A stretch of 64,000 nt of DNA from contig OV050030.1 in NCBI GenBank assembly GCA_920105625.2, positions 166,279,315 through 166,343,314 of the forward strand. Direction: 5' to 3'. Below, one piece after another: positions 11,508-21,406 of this stretch. Origin of the DNA: Clusia tigrina (Eukaryota; Arthropoda; Insecta; Diptera; Clusiidae). Position numbers and translations under genes: made by a program. Positions within the stretch are counted from its first letter, which is position 1, and each line of letters opens with the position of its first letter. A model generated the notes under the pieces. The model made no database searches, had not been told where the DNA came from, and worked only from the letters and a program-made list of their open reading frames with translations.

Positions 11508-11744
11508 TGTACCTGAAAGTTTGTAGCAGATAAACTCGAAATTTTATACTTTAATAATTTAATTGATTTAGTTGGCTTTATTATACATTTTTACACTTGC
11601 TTATATTTGTGGTGTGGTTGTTTAAAATTTGCTGCTTTCTTCTCGGCTGCTTTTCTGCTACTCACTCGATCGTTAAAAATTACCGGGCGAGATTATATTT
11701 CGGCGAGACATCTTACGGCGAAGACAGCAGCTTTTTCCGCGACA
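11508..11744 (-). repeat. BEL-A 3' LTR (237 bp)
   Basis: Starts TGTACCTGAAAG on the plus strand, ends CCGCGACA, and is flanked on the left by the target copy CTAGT (11503-11507). The right half is almost identical to 29574-29712, except for about 35 bases missing there. The integrase frame reads into it from the right. Confidence 0.9.
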
Positions 11745-12930
11745 TCCCACCTCCCGGTGGATTCATACTGGGATCCACGAAACTTAAAGCGGCTAGCTTA
11801 GTTGGAGGTCGAAGGGTAATACCGCGGCTGGTGCGTACCGCGGCACTCCGGACTTGGCCGTCCTTGGCAGTGAAGACTTCATTTATTTGCCCATTTACAC
11901 ATTGGCTTGTTGGTAAGACAGGATCGCATACAACAACCAGCTGGTCTAATCTTAGTGGTGAGGCTGTACTCCTCCATTTTTGTCGGTGCAAAAGTTGTGG
12001 CAAGTACTCCACAATCCACCTTTTCCACAGACGATCCTTCAGGTTCTGCGCAATTCTCCATTGTTTGCACAGACATATTTTCTCATCTTCCGGTCCAGGT
12101 GTTTGAGTGGAATTGAGGCAGCCACTCAAGAAGTGATTCGGAGTAAGTGGTTCCTCTTCCTCATGGGTTATAGGTTATTATACTTTCCTCCTCAATCAGT
12201 GCGCTGCGGAAAGTCTCCAAGCGTGGTGCCTCATCCTTCAGGGTTCTCTGTAGCATTCGTTTCACGCATTTGGACAAGCCGCTCCCAAAAACCTTCATCG
12301 CTAGGATTGGCCTATAAAGTTGGTGCCATTGTCGCTACGAATTCTAATCGGCACCCCGCGATGTTTCCAAAATTCCTGAAACAAATTAAAAATGAATCGG
12401 TGGACAGATCTTCTGCCACCTCCAAATGTAGGGCTCGAGTGGTGAGGCAAGTGAATAATACCACCCAACGTTTCTCTCGTCTGCGGCCGATAGCAACGCA
12501 GAATGGTCCTTAGTAGTCCACCCCTGAGTAGGTAAAAGGTCGGACGTACGGTGTTACGCGGTCTGTGGGTAACTGTCCCATAAGTGGCAGAGATGGCTTG
12601 GCTCGAGCGGTAATACAAATGACACAATCCCTCTTGATCCTTTCAAATAATGTGCGAGCATGAGGCACCCAGAACTTTTGCCGCATTTCATTTATTGTTA
12701 GGCGGTCGTTCTGGTGATGTCTCTTTTGGTGGTAATGCTTCATTATCTGCTGCGACACGCAATGTTTCTGGGGTGATATTATCGGGCGTCGGGCTGATTG
12801 AGAGATGTAGTAAGCGGCGTCGATTCTTCCGTTGACTCTTAGCAGACCATCAGGATACAGCATAGGCGTGAGCTTAAATATGGCACTGGTCTTTGGAATT
12901 CTTTTAATTGCACGAAGGGCTGACATTTCA
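11745..12930 (-). pseudogene. BEL-A integrase remnant
   Basis: Minus strand, from 12926: zinc-binding N-terminus ('YPDGLLRVNGRID', 'HYHQKRHHQ', 'KRDCVICITARAKP'), catalytic core with the SGVDY aspartate (about 12510-12530) and the second aspartate block 'IRSDNGTNF' (about 12310-12340). It ends with the BEL integrase tail ('VNGQINEVFTAKDGQVRSA', 'PPTKLAALSFVD') at 12129-11713. Frames change at about 12520 and 12300, and the stretch 12300-12130 with the third acidic residue is scrambled. The product would join cDNA to target DNA; 5 bp duplications are its hallmark. Confidence 0.85.
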
Positions 12931-15014
12931 TCTGCAAATGACTCCTCTTGTACGCGACAGCATACACATTTTTCAGCATCAGAAACTTCAGCTACTGTGA
13001 GCTCTCCATAGTGACTGGGATATATATTTGGCGTTGCGAATGAACCGAAATATCCATGCTGTCACCCTCAACGTCTGCATGTAGGATGAAAACTTGATCA
13101 AACTATCAAGAATATTGTCTGTGTTTATTATGTGTAACATCTGATGAACAGATTCTTCAAATACACAGTGCTCTGAATGAAGCATCCCAGCTTCTTGAGG
13201 CCAGTGTATTTCTTCTTGGCACAAGAAATCTGGACCCAATATCCAACGGCTGTCTTGCTCTACATACTGTGGCAACTTGGCATTAGTTGCATCGTCGGCG
13301 ACGTTCATATATGTTGGTATCCAGCGCCATTGCTTCGGCGTGGAAGTGGCAAGTATCTAAGCAATACGGTAGGCAACTAAATGCTTATACTTACAGGTTG
13401 TGGAACGAAGCCAAGCAGAATTGTCTTGGAATCGCTCCAAAATGTCGTAGTGTTGATCTTGAAATCATGACAGTCTTCAATCGAAGTCTTCAGTCGGCTT
13501 CCTAGTACGCCCGCTTGCAGTACTGTCATACCCTTTGCAGGTGCACATCTCGTTTTGGCAGCAACGAATGTGACTTCTACCTCGTTTGCTTTGCAAACAC
13601 GCAAAAAGGCGACTGCTGTGAATGTACTTTCACTAGTATCAACGAATATGTGCAGCTGTATATCATCGACATTCGGCAAGAAATACGACAAGCAATGCGG
13701 GACTGAAAAGTTTTTCACCCTTGGCGAAAATAGGGATGTTGGCTAAGATGCCAAAGGGGTCGTAAATAGCCATAACGATTCCGAGCAACTCTCTGTTAGT
13801 CGGTGTTCTCCTGTACTCCAGCACCTGGCGTGGAATTCTATGGAACTTAAAGTGGAATTCAAACCTGTCCAGTCCAGAGTTCCAAAACATACCCAGCACC
13901 TTCTCTGTTGTTGGCTGCAGTTCTGTGTTGACAACTTCTTGTTGCTTGACTTGGCTACCATTCAGTTTGACTTGCAGCTTCTTGCAGTTTGATACGAAAT
14001 TTCTGAGCGTGAATCCTGCGGCAGCGTTTATCTTCCGGACCTCAAACATTACCTTTTCGGCCTCCTATATATCATCAAAACTTATGACCAGGTCATCCAC
14101 ATAGGTATTGTCAATGATAGCTTTTGCGCCACCTGGCACGTGAGGCAAAAACTGTGCTGCGTTCACGTTTTTTATGTACTCTGCACAACACGGCCGACAA
14201 ATCGCTCCAAAGATCATCGACATCATTCAGTAGACACGGATTGACTCGGCTGAATTTCCGTCTCTCCAAAGAAAGCGCTGTGACTCCTGGTCTTCAGCTC
14301 GGATGCGGACTTGTGAGAACATTTCTTGAATATCTCCTGCAACAGCGATACCTCCTTGTCGAAACCTGTGCATGATGGCCAAAAGTTGCTCAGGGCCCTT
14401 TAATAATACTGAGTTGAGCGACACGTTAGAAATAGCAGCTGCAGCATCAAAGACGATACGAAGCTTATCCGGCTTATGCGGGTTCACTAGAACAAAGTGA
14501 GGAAGGTACCAGGTTGTAGGACTATGCCTCTCAGCAGCCTCTGATGACAAAAATTTGGTGTACCCCTTGTCAATGTATTCGGCGACTTCCGTTTTATATC
14601 TGGCTGCAAATGCGGCATCCCGGGACATCTTCCCCTCAATATTTAAAAGGCGCTGCTTGGCCATAACATAGCTCTGCAGCATCTTAGTGGCATCGTTGCG
14701 CCATAATAGACCAACTTCATAGCGTTGGCTGTTTTGTGTGGTCTCAATCAATATTTTGTTTGCTCTGGCGTTCTCATCTGACTCCAGGACTGTGCTGGTG
14801 CTGCGGACTCCAAAACTTTCTACAGAAAAGTACTCTTCGACCAATCTGTTCAGTTGTGTTAAAGTAGCTGCTTCTTTAACGTGCAACACCCTTGGCATTG
14901 TGGTGGTGCTTGAGTGAAGTGGCCCATATGCCACCCAACCCAACATAGTTGCCGCAGCGATAGATTGATCTGGACCGGCAGCGACAGTTTTCTCTGACAT
15001 GCCTAAAAAACTAT
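12931..15014 (-). pseudogene. BEL-A reverse transcriptase and RNase H remnant (unit 1)
   Basis: The minus-strand frame 15014-14227 begins in the BEL pol linker ('GPDQSIAAATMLGWVAYGP') and continues with the RT fingers ('TTWYLPHFVLVNPHKPDKLR', 'RIVFDAA', 'GDIQEMFSQVRI'). After a frame change, the catalytic YVDD lies at about 14090-14105 in 'NTYVDDLVIS'. RT thumb and connection follow at 14049-13740 ('YDPFGILANIPI'), then RNase H at 13718-12988 ('SDSKTILLGFV', 'NVADDATNAKLPQYVEQDSRW'). There are several frame breaks. The part from 14048 to 15014 is duplicated at 17188-18154. Confidence 0.9.
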
Positions 15015-15230
15015 TGTTACAAAGTAGCACTTGCTGCCTCAGCACTATATTTGTATAAGTAGGCTGTGCCGCAGAAAATATAGTTAAGTATTGTTAAAGC
15101 AGCTCGACTGGCAGTGAGTTTTAGGAGGATAATAAAATCTGATCTTTTCGACGAGTTTCTTTTGTTGTATTTTATTAGTGCTTATTAAGCAAACCAGAGG
15201 TCGGACCAAGCATGCCCGAAAAACGTAACA
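15015..15230 (+). repeat. gypsy-L 5' LTR, unit 1
   Basis: 216 bp, TG...CA ends. Differs from the unit 2 copy at three positions that I see. At one of them (TGCCTCAGC versus TGCCACAGC) the 3' LTR agrees with unit 2, so unit 1 changed. Confidence 0.95.
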
Positions 15231-15232
15231 AT

Positions 15233-15251
15233 TGGTGTCAGAAGTAGGATT
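15233..15251 (+). promoter_or_regulatory. gypsy-L primer binding site, tRNA-Leu type
   Basis: Reads TGGTGTCAGAAGTAGGATT two bases after the LTR, one mismatch to the tRNA-Leu 3' end used by mdg3 and relatives. Repeated at 18373-18391 in unit 2. Confidence 0.85.
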
Positions 15252-15279
15252 GCGCAATAAAGAAAAAAAAAACAACAAC

Positions 15280-16575
15280 ATGCGGTTCCAGCAATTAAGA
15301 ATGTCACACCTGAAGAGCGAGTTGAAGCTGCGAGGACTCTCGACAGCAGGCACTAAGGCAGAGTTGCAGGCGCGGCTACGAGGCGTCATGGAACAACAAA
15401 GCATCAATGTAGAAGACTACCTTTTCTTGGAGGAATCTTGTGAGGAAGCAAGGATGGCCGGGTTCACGGAGAACATCGGCGACAATGTAACCGAAGTCGA
15501 GGATGCACGGAAGAGCAAAGCTACCTCCGGTAGTGAGCCAACATTGGCGGCCATACTGGCAGCGATGGCGGACCAGGAGCAACGTCAACAGGCAGCAAAT
15601 TCAGTTTTGATGGAGAAACCGGTTTCAGGATCAATGGCCGGAAGACTGGAAGGAGCTAAAAAGGAATTGGGTGACGTGAAGACGCGCCTTGATGATTCTG
15701 ACGACAGGATCTTACGACTGGAGCGGCGGGTTGAAGACTTGAGTCTAGGCGGCAATAGCGGTGATGGTTACACGGCGCAAGTGCAGGAGGGAGGCAGTAT
15801 GAAGCTGAAACCGCCGACCTATGACGGAACTGGTCCCTTCAACATCTTTAAGTTGCAGTTTGAGATAGCGGCCAACGGAAATCGCTGGAACGATACGGAC
15901 AAGGCAGCGGCACTAACCGTCACTTTGAAAGGAGGAGCCGCGGAGGTGCTACAAACTGTCCCTGCGACATTACGAGGTGATTACACCGCTGTAATGAGTG
16001 CGGTAGAACGGAAGTATGGGAGCGAACACATGCTACAGGTTCATTACATGGAGTTAAAAAATCGGAGGCAAGGGCCTGGGGAGACTCTACAGGCATTTGC
16101 GGCGTGCGTGGATAGATTGGCGCATCTGGCGTACCCGGAATACACCGCCAAAGTAACGGATAAATTCAAGGCACAGGCGTTCGTCGATGGTGTACGCGAC
16201 CCGCAGACTAGAATCTCCATACTAACGGCTCCAAGGAAGGCATTCGCGGAGACCGTCAGTAACGCGATAACCCATGAAACAGCAATTTCCATGGTTTTAT
16301 CGGGACACAGGGTGAAGCATATGGGCGCAGAAGGAGATAATATATTCGAGACGGTTTGCCGGGCAGTTAAATCCGTTACGAACCCCGAACAGGGTAGAAC
16401 TACGGTGCGACGAGGTACTTTCCAAGCACGGTGTTTCGGCTGTGACAGAATAGGTCACATGGCACGCGACTGCCGCCAGCGTAAGAAACGCCCAAGATCA
16501 CGGACCACGGAGAGGCAAAGACATTTAATTTCAATTCAGGACGAAGATACGCTCCCTAACGCTCCGTTAAACTAG
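15280..16575 (+). CDS. gag: gypsy-L Gag, unit 1 (431 aa)
   Basis: The first ATG after the primer site is at 15280; the frame is open upstream without ATG. Residues about 4-36 form a SAP-like motif ('MSHLKSELKLRGLSTAGTKA' followed by a Leu-rich helix), a DNA-binding fold unusual at the start of a Gag. A coiled-coil-like segment with heptad Leu/Val lies near 125-150. The capsid domain spans about 175-340 ('LKPPTYDGTGPFNIFKLQFE'). One CCHC zinc knuckle (CFGCDRIGHMARDC) near 385 is followed by an Arg-rich tail. Gag coats the RNA and builds the particle. The frame is intact. Unit 2 has three residue differences. Confidence 0.9.
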   Translation: MRFQQLRMSHLKSELKLRGLSTAGTKAELQARLRGVMEQQSINVEDYLFLEESCEEARMAGFTENIGDNVTEVEDARKSKATSGSEPTLAAILAAMADQEQRQQAANSVLMEKPVSGSMAGRLEGAKKELGDVKTRLDDSDDRILRLERRVEDLSLGGNSGDGYTAQVQEGGSMKLKPPTYDGTGPFNIFKLQFEIAANGNRWNDTDKAAALTVTLKGGAAEVLQTVPATLRGDYTAVMSAVERKYGSEHMLQVHYMELKNRRQGPGETLQAFAACVDRLAHLAYPEYTAKVTDKFKAQAFVDGVRDPQTRISILTAPRKAFAETVSNAITHETAISMVLSGHRVKHMGAEGDNIFETVCRAVKSVTNPEQGRTTVRRGTFQARCFGCDRIGHMARDCRQRKKRPRSRTTERQRHLISIQDEDTLPNAPLN

Positions 16576-16706
16576 CAAGAGTCGGCTCAGAGGGTCATAA
16601 GCCGGCTCCCAAATCGAGTGCCCCCGAAGTCTTTATTTCCAGATTGATGAGTAAGCGCAATAACCTGTCTGAGGAGGGAAGGGTTAGCTGGAAACGGCTC
16701 AAGTAA

Positions 16707-17187
16707 ACTCTGGACACTGGAGCATCGCATTCAATAATCAGAAGTGATCTAGTTGACGGGAGATTGCAACCATTGAAAGGAGTTCGATTAACGTCTGCGA
16801 CTGGGGAAGCTGCGCGAGTAACGGGAAAAGTAATTGGATCACTTACGTTTGGCAATATGACGCTGGAGCACGACCTCATAGCTGCAGATTTCGTCGACGA
16901 GGTTATAATCGGCATCGATTTCTTGCTGAAGCATGGTGTAACACTGGACTTGGAACGACGCCTCCTGAAGTATAACAATATGGAACTGGCACTCGAAGTG
17001 GGGGACTCTAACGGAATCAGTATAAGGCGGATTACTGTAAAGCAGCGACACGTTGTCCCACCGAACTCGGAAGTAGTGGTTTGGGCGGAAGCAATTGGAG
17101 ATGTTAACGGGAGAAAACTGTGGACGGTAGAAGCATGTAAAGATGCACCAATCTCTGGAATTTTGGTTGGAAAAACTCTGGTCGCTC
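16707..17187 (+). pseudogene. gypsy-L protease fragment, unit 1, cut at the duplication junction
   Basis: After an in-frame TAA at 16704-16706 the frame reads TLDTGASHS (aspartic protease active site) and the flap and second conserved loop ('EVIIGIDFLLKHGV'). At 17187 it stops matching pol and runs into inverted BEL-A reverse transcriptase. Without RT and integrase this copy is dead. Confidence 0.9.
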
Positions 17188-18154
17188 ATTACCTTTTCGG
17201 CCTCCTATATATCATCAAAACTTATGACCAGGTCATCCACATAGGTATTGTCAATGATAGCTTTTGCGCCACCTGGCACGTGAGGCAAAAACTGTGCTGC
17301 GTTCACGTTTTTTATGTACTCTGCACAACACGGCCGACAAATCGGTCCAAAGATCATCGACATCATTCAGTAGACACGGATGGACTCGGCTGAATTTCCG
17401 TCTCTCCAAAGAAAGCGCTGTGACTCCTGGTCTTCAGCTCGGATGCGGACTTGTGAGAACATTTCTTGAATATCTCCTGCAACAGCGATACCTCCTTGTC
17501 GAAACCTGTGCATGATGGCCAAAAGTTGCTCAGGGCCCTTTAATAATACTGAGTTGAGCGACACGTTAGAAATAGCAGCTGCAGCATCAAAGACGATACG
17601 AAGCTTATCCGGCTTATGCGGGTTCACTAGAACAAAGTGAGGAAGGTACCAGGTTGTAGGACTATGCCTCTCAGCAGCCTCTGGTGACAAAAATTTGGTG
17701 TACCCCTTGTCAATGTATTCGGCGACTTCCGTTTTATATCTGGCTGCAAATGCGGCATCCCGGGACATCTTCCCCTCAATATTTAAAAGGCGCTGCTTGG
17801 CCATAACATAGCTCTGCAGCATCTTAGTGGCATCGTTGCGCCATAATAGACCAACTTCATAGCGTTGGCTGTTTTGTGTGGTCTCAATCAATATTTTGTT
17901 TGCTCTGGCGTTCTCATCTGACTCCAGGACTGTGCTGGTGCTGCGGACTCCAAAACTTTCTACAGAAAAGTACTCTTCGACCAATCTGTTCAGTTGTGTT
18001 AAAGTAGCTGCTTCTTTAACGTGCAACACCCTTGGCATTGTGGTGGTGCTTGAGTGAAGTGGCCCATATGCCACCCAACCCAACATAGTTGCCGCAGCGA
18101 TAGATTGATCTGGACCGGCAGCGACAGTTTTCTCTGACATGCCTAAAAAACTAT
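17188..18154 (-). pseudogene. Duplicated BEL-A reverse transcriptase fragment, unit 2
   Basis: Copy of 14048-15014, with substitutions at for example 17345, 17383 and 17683. Same frames and same YVDD (about 17230-17245) as unit 1. It is cut at 17188, so the thumb and RNase H present to the left of unit 1 are absent here. Confidence 0.95.
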
Positions 18155-18370
18155 TGTTACAAAGTAGCACTTGCTGCCACAGCACTATATTTGTATAAGT
18201 AGGCTGTGCCGCAGAAAATATAGTTAAGTATTGTTAAAGCAGCTCGACTGGCAGTGAGTTTTAGGAGGATAATAAAATCTGATCTTTTCGACGAGTTTCT
18301 TTTGTTGTATTTTATTAGTGCTTATTACGCAATCCAGAGGTCGGACCAAGCATGCCCGAAAAACGTAACA
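18155..18370 (+). repeat. gypsy-L 5' LTR, unit 2
   Basis: 216 bp. Left neighbour is the duplicated BEL-A fragment, right neighbour the primer site at 18373. Agrees with the truncated 3' LTR (23169-23305) where the unit 1 copy differs. Confidence 0.95.
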
Positions 18371-18419
18371 ATTGGTGTCAGAAGTAGGATTGCGCAATAA
18401 AGAAAAAAAAAACAACAAC

Positions 18420-19715
18420 ATGCGGTTCCAGCAATTAAGAATGTCACACCTGAAGAGCGAGTTGAAGCTGCGAGGACTCTCGACAGCAGGCACTAAGGCA
18501 GAGTTGCAGGCGCGGCTACGAGGCGTCATGGAACAACAAAGCATCAATGTAGAAGACTACCTTTTCTTGGAGGAATCTTGTGAGGAAGCAAGGATGGCCG
18601 GGTTCACGGAGGACATCGGCGACAATGTAACCGAAGTCGAGGATGCACGGAAGAGCAAAGCTACCTCCGGTAGTGAGCCAACATTGGCGGCCATACTGGC
18701 AGCGATGGCGGACCAGGAGCAACGTCAACAGGCAGCAAATTCAGTTTTGATGGAGAAACCGGTTTCAGGATCAATGGCCGGAAGACTGGAAGGAGCTAAA
18801 AAGGAATTGGGTGACGTGAAGACGCGCCTTGATGATTCTGACGACAGGATCTTACGACTGGAGCGGCGGGTTGAAGACTTGAGTCTAGGCGGCAATAGCG
18901 GTGATGGTTACACGGCGCAAGTGCAGGAGGGAGGCAGTATGAAGCTGAAACCGCCGACCTATGACGGAACTGGTCCCTTCAACATCTTTAAGTTGCAGTT
19001 TGAGATAGCGGCCAACGGAAATCGCTGGAACGATACGGACAAGGCAGCGGCACTAACCGTCACTTTGAAAGGAGGAGCCGCGGAGGTGCTACAAACTGTC
19101 CCTGCGACATTACGAGGTGATTACACCGCTGTAATGAGTGCGGTAGAACGGAAGTATGGGAGCGAACACATGCTACAGGTTCATTACATGGAGTTAAAAA
19201 ATCGGAGGCAAGGGCCTGGGGAGACTCTACAGGCATTTGCGGCGTGCGTGGATAGATTGGCGCATCTGGCGTACCCGGAATACACCGCCAAAGTAACGGA
19301 TAAATTCAAGGCACAGGCGTTCGTCGATGGTGTACGCGACCCGCAGACTAGAATCTCCATACTAACGGCTCCAAGGAAGGCATTCGCGGAGACCGTCAGT
19401 AACGCGATAACCCATGAAACAGCAATTTCCATGGTTTTATCGGGGCACAGGGTGAAGCATATGGACGCAGAAGGAGATAATATATTCGAGACGGTTTGCC
19501 GGGCAGTTAAATCCGTTACGAACCCCGAACAGGGTAGAACTACGGTGCGACGAGGTACTTTCCAAGCACGGTGTTTCGGCTGTGACAGAATAGGTCACAT
19601 GGCACGCGACTGCCGCCAGCGTAAGAAACGCTCAAGATCACGGACCACGGAGAGGCAAAGACATTTAATTTCAATTCAGGACGAAGATACGCTCCCTAAC
19701 GCTCCGTTAAACTAG
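18420..19715 (+). CDS. gag: gypsy-L Gag, unit 2 (431 aa)
   Basis: Same frame and domains as the unit 1 Gag (SAP-like start, capsid, one CCHC knuckle, basic tail). Differences from unit 1: Asp for Asn in the N-terminal acidic part ('FTEDIGD'), Asp for Gly in 'KHMDAEG', and Ser for Pro in the basic tail after the knuckle. It stands in the original context, followed by the protease-RT frame, so it is the parental or better preserved copy. Gag stops well before pol; how pol would be translated is unclear because a stop also precedes the protease. Confidence 0.9.
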   Translation: MRFQQLRMSHLKSELKLRGLSTAGTKAELQARLRGVMEQQSINVEDYLFLEESCEEARMAGFTEDIGDNVTEVEDARKSKATSGSEPTLAAILAAMADQEQRQQAANSVLMEKPVSGSMAGRLEGAKKELGDVKTRLDDSDDRILRLERRVEDLSLGGNSGDGYTAQVQEGGSMKLKPPTYDGTGPFNIFKLQFEIAANGNRWNDTDKAAALTVTLKGGAAEVLQTVPATLRGDYTAVMSAVERKYGSEHMLQVHYMELKNRRQGPGETLQAFAACVDRLAHLAYPEYTAKVTDKFKAQAFVDGVRDPQTRISILTAPRKAFAETVSNAITHETAISMVLSGHRVKHMDAEGDNIFETVCRAVKSVTNPEQGRTTVRRGTFQARCFGCDRIGHMARDCRQRKKRSRSRTTERQRHLISIQDEDTLPNAPLN

Positions 19716-19846
19716 CAAGAGTCGGCTCAGAGGGTCATAAGCCGGCTCCCAAATCGAGTGCCCCCGAAGTCTTTATTTCCAGATTGATGAGTAAGCGCAA
19801 TAACCTGTCTGAGGAGGGAAGGGTTAGCTGGAAACGGCTCAAGTAA

Positions 19847-21406
19847 ACTCTGGACACTGGAGCATCGCATTCAATAATCAGAAGTGACCTAGTTGACGGG
19901 AGATTGCAACCATTGAAAGGAGTTCGATTAACGTCTGCGACTGGGGAAGCTGCGCGAGTAACGGGAAAAGTAATTGGATCACTTACGTTTGGCAATATGA
20001 CGCTGGAGCACGACCTCATAGCTGCAGATTTCATCGACGAGGTTATAATCGGCATCGATTTCTTGCTGAAGCATGGTGTAACACTGGACTTGGAACGACG
20101 CCTCCTGAAGTATAACAATATGGAACTGGCACTCGAAGTGGGGGACTCTAACGGAATCAGTATAAGGCGGATTACTGTAAAGCAGCGACACGTTGTCCCA
20201 CCGAACTCGGAAGTAGTGGTTTGGGCGGAAGCAATTGGAGATGTTAACGGGAGAAAACTGTGGACGGTAGAAGCATGTAAAGATGCACCAATCTCTGGAA
20301 TTTTGGTTGGAAAAACTCTGGTCGCTCCGAAAGAAGACGGAAAAATGCCAGTGCAAGTATTGAACCCCACATGTCACCCCAGAGTCATAAAGAATGGGGA
20401 AACGATTGCCCAATGCTCGGAGGTGTCAATGGTCGTAAATTGCGATTACGGCGGAATGAAGAACCCTCAGGAAAGTGATCCGGCAAACGTCTCCGCGATG
20501 GAAACCAGGATACAAGAATGGACCGAGAACCTAACGGGAAGTGAAAGAAAGGAAGCACAACTACTTTTGCGGGAACATTCGACCATTTTCGCGATCGGAC
20601 CCAGAGATCGTGGCAGGACCACGATAACGAAACATCGGATTGATACAGGGGACTCTAAGCCGATTCGGCAGCCGACAAGGAGAGTACCGCTTGCCAAACG
20701 GGACCAGGCAACGAGGATGGTTGAAGAAATGCATGGAAACAAGGTGATTGAACCATCTGCAAGTTCCTGGAGCTCCCCAATAGTGATGGTTAAAAAGAGA
20801 GATGGAAGTACGCGGTTTTGTGTTGACTACAGGAAGCTGAATGACATCACCAGGAAGGAAAGCTATCCACTCCCCAGAATCGACGACACATTAGACACAC
20901 TTTCCGGTGCGGAATGGTTTTCTACGCTGGATCTTCAGAGTGAATATTGGCAAGTGGAGATGGACAAAAAGGACAAGGAAAAAACGGCTTTCAGCGTGGG
21001 CCATGGCTTATTGCAGTTCCTGGTGATGCCGTTCGGTCTTTGTAACGCATCGGCAACTTTTGAGCGTCTGATGGAACGCGTTCTGAGTGGACTCCATGGG
21101 AAGATATGTCTGGTGTACATCGACGATATCATCGTGATGGGTAAAAGTTATGACGATCATCTGAAGAATCTGTGGACGGTTTTGGAGAGGATAGAAGCGG
21201 GCGGCTTAAAGTTGAACGCGAAGAAGTGCTCTTGGTTTCGGACTGAGGTGAAGTTCCTCGGTCATGTAATTACGGCCAACGGAGTGCGCACTGATGACGA
21301 CAAGATAAGAGCGGTCAAGGAATGGCCGCGACCGACCAATCTGCAGGAACTGCGAAGCTTCGTCGGATTTGCGGACATAGCTGGTAGCATTCACGAACTG
21401 ACATGA
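19847..21406 (+). pseudogene. pol: gypsy-L protease and reverse transcriptase
   Basis: Opens right after an in-frame TAA (19844-19846). The protease has LDTGASHS at its start and the 'IIGIDFLLKHG' loop about 65 residues later. RT begins near 20690 ('RRVPLAKRDQATRMVEEMH', 'GSTRFCVDYRKLND'); the catalytic box is LVYIDDIIV (about 21114-21140) and the thumb 'VKFLGHVITANGV'. One conserved Gly in the 'LDLQSGYWQV' block is Glu here. After 'LRSFVGFA' about 15 codons are missing and the frame ends in TGA at 21404. The two leading defects make it inactive, though most catalytic residues remain. Confidence 0.9.

Larger units (their letters stand above)
14048..20327. repeat. 3,140 bp direct tandem duplication across the BEL-A/gypsy-L boundary
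   Basis: Unit 1 is 14048-17187 and unit 2 is 17188-20327. Every matching landmark is offset by exactly 3,140: LTR starts 15015/18155, LTR ends 15230/18370, gag stops 16575/19715, the block GTCGCTC 17181/20321. Each unit holds about 970 bp of BEL-A reverse transcriptase (minus), the gypsy-L 5' LTR, its gag and the protease. By eye I count 13 substitutions and no indels, about 0.4 percent. The junction at 17187 has only a 1 bp overlap (C), so it arose after gypsy-L insertion, without long homology. Confidence 0.95.
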
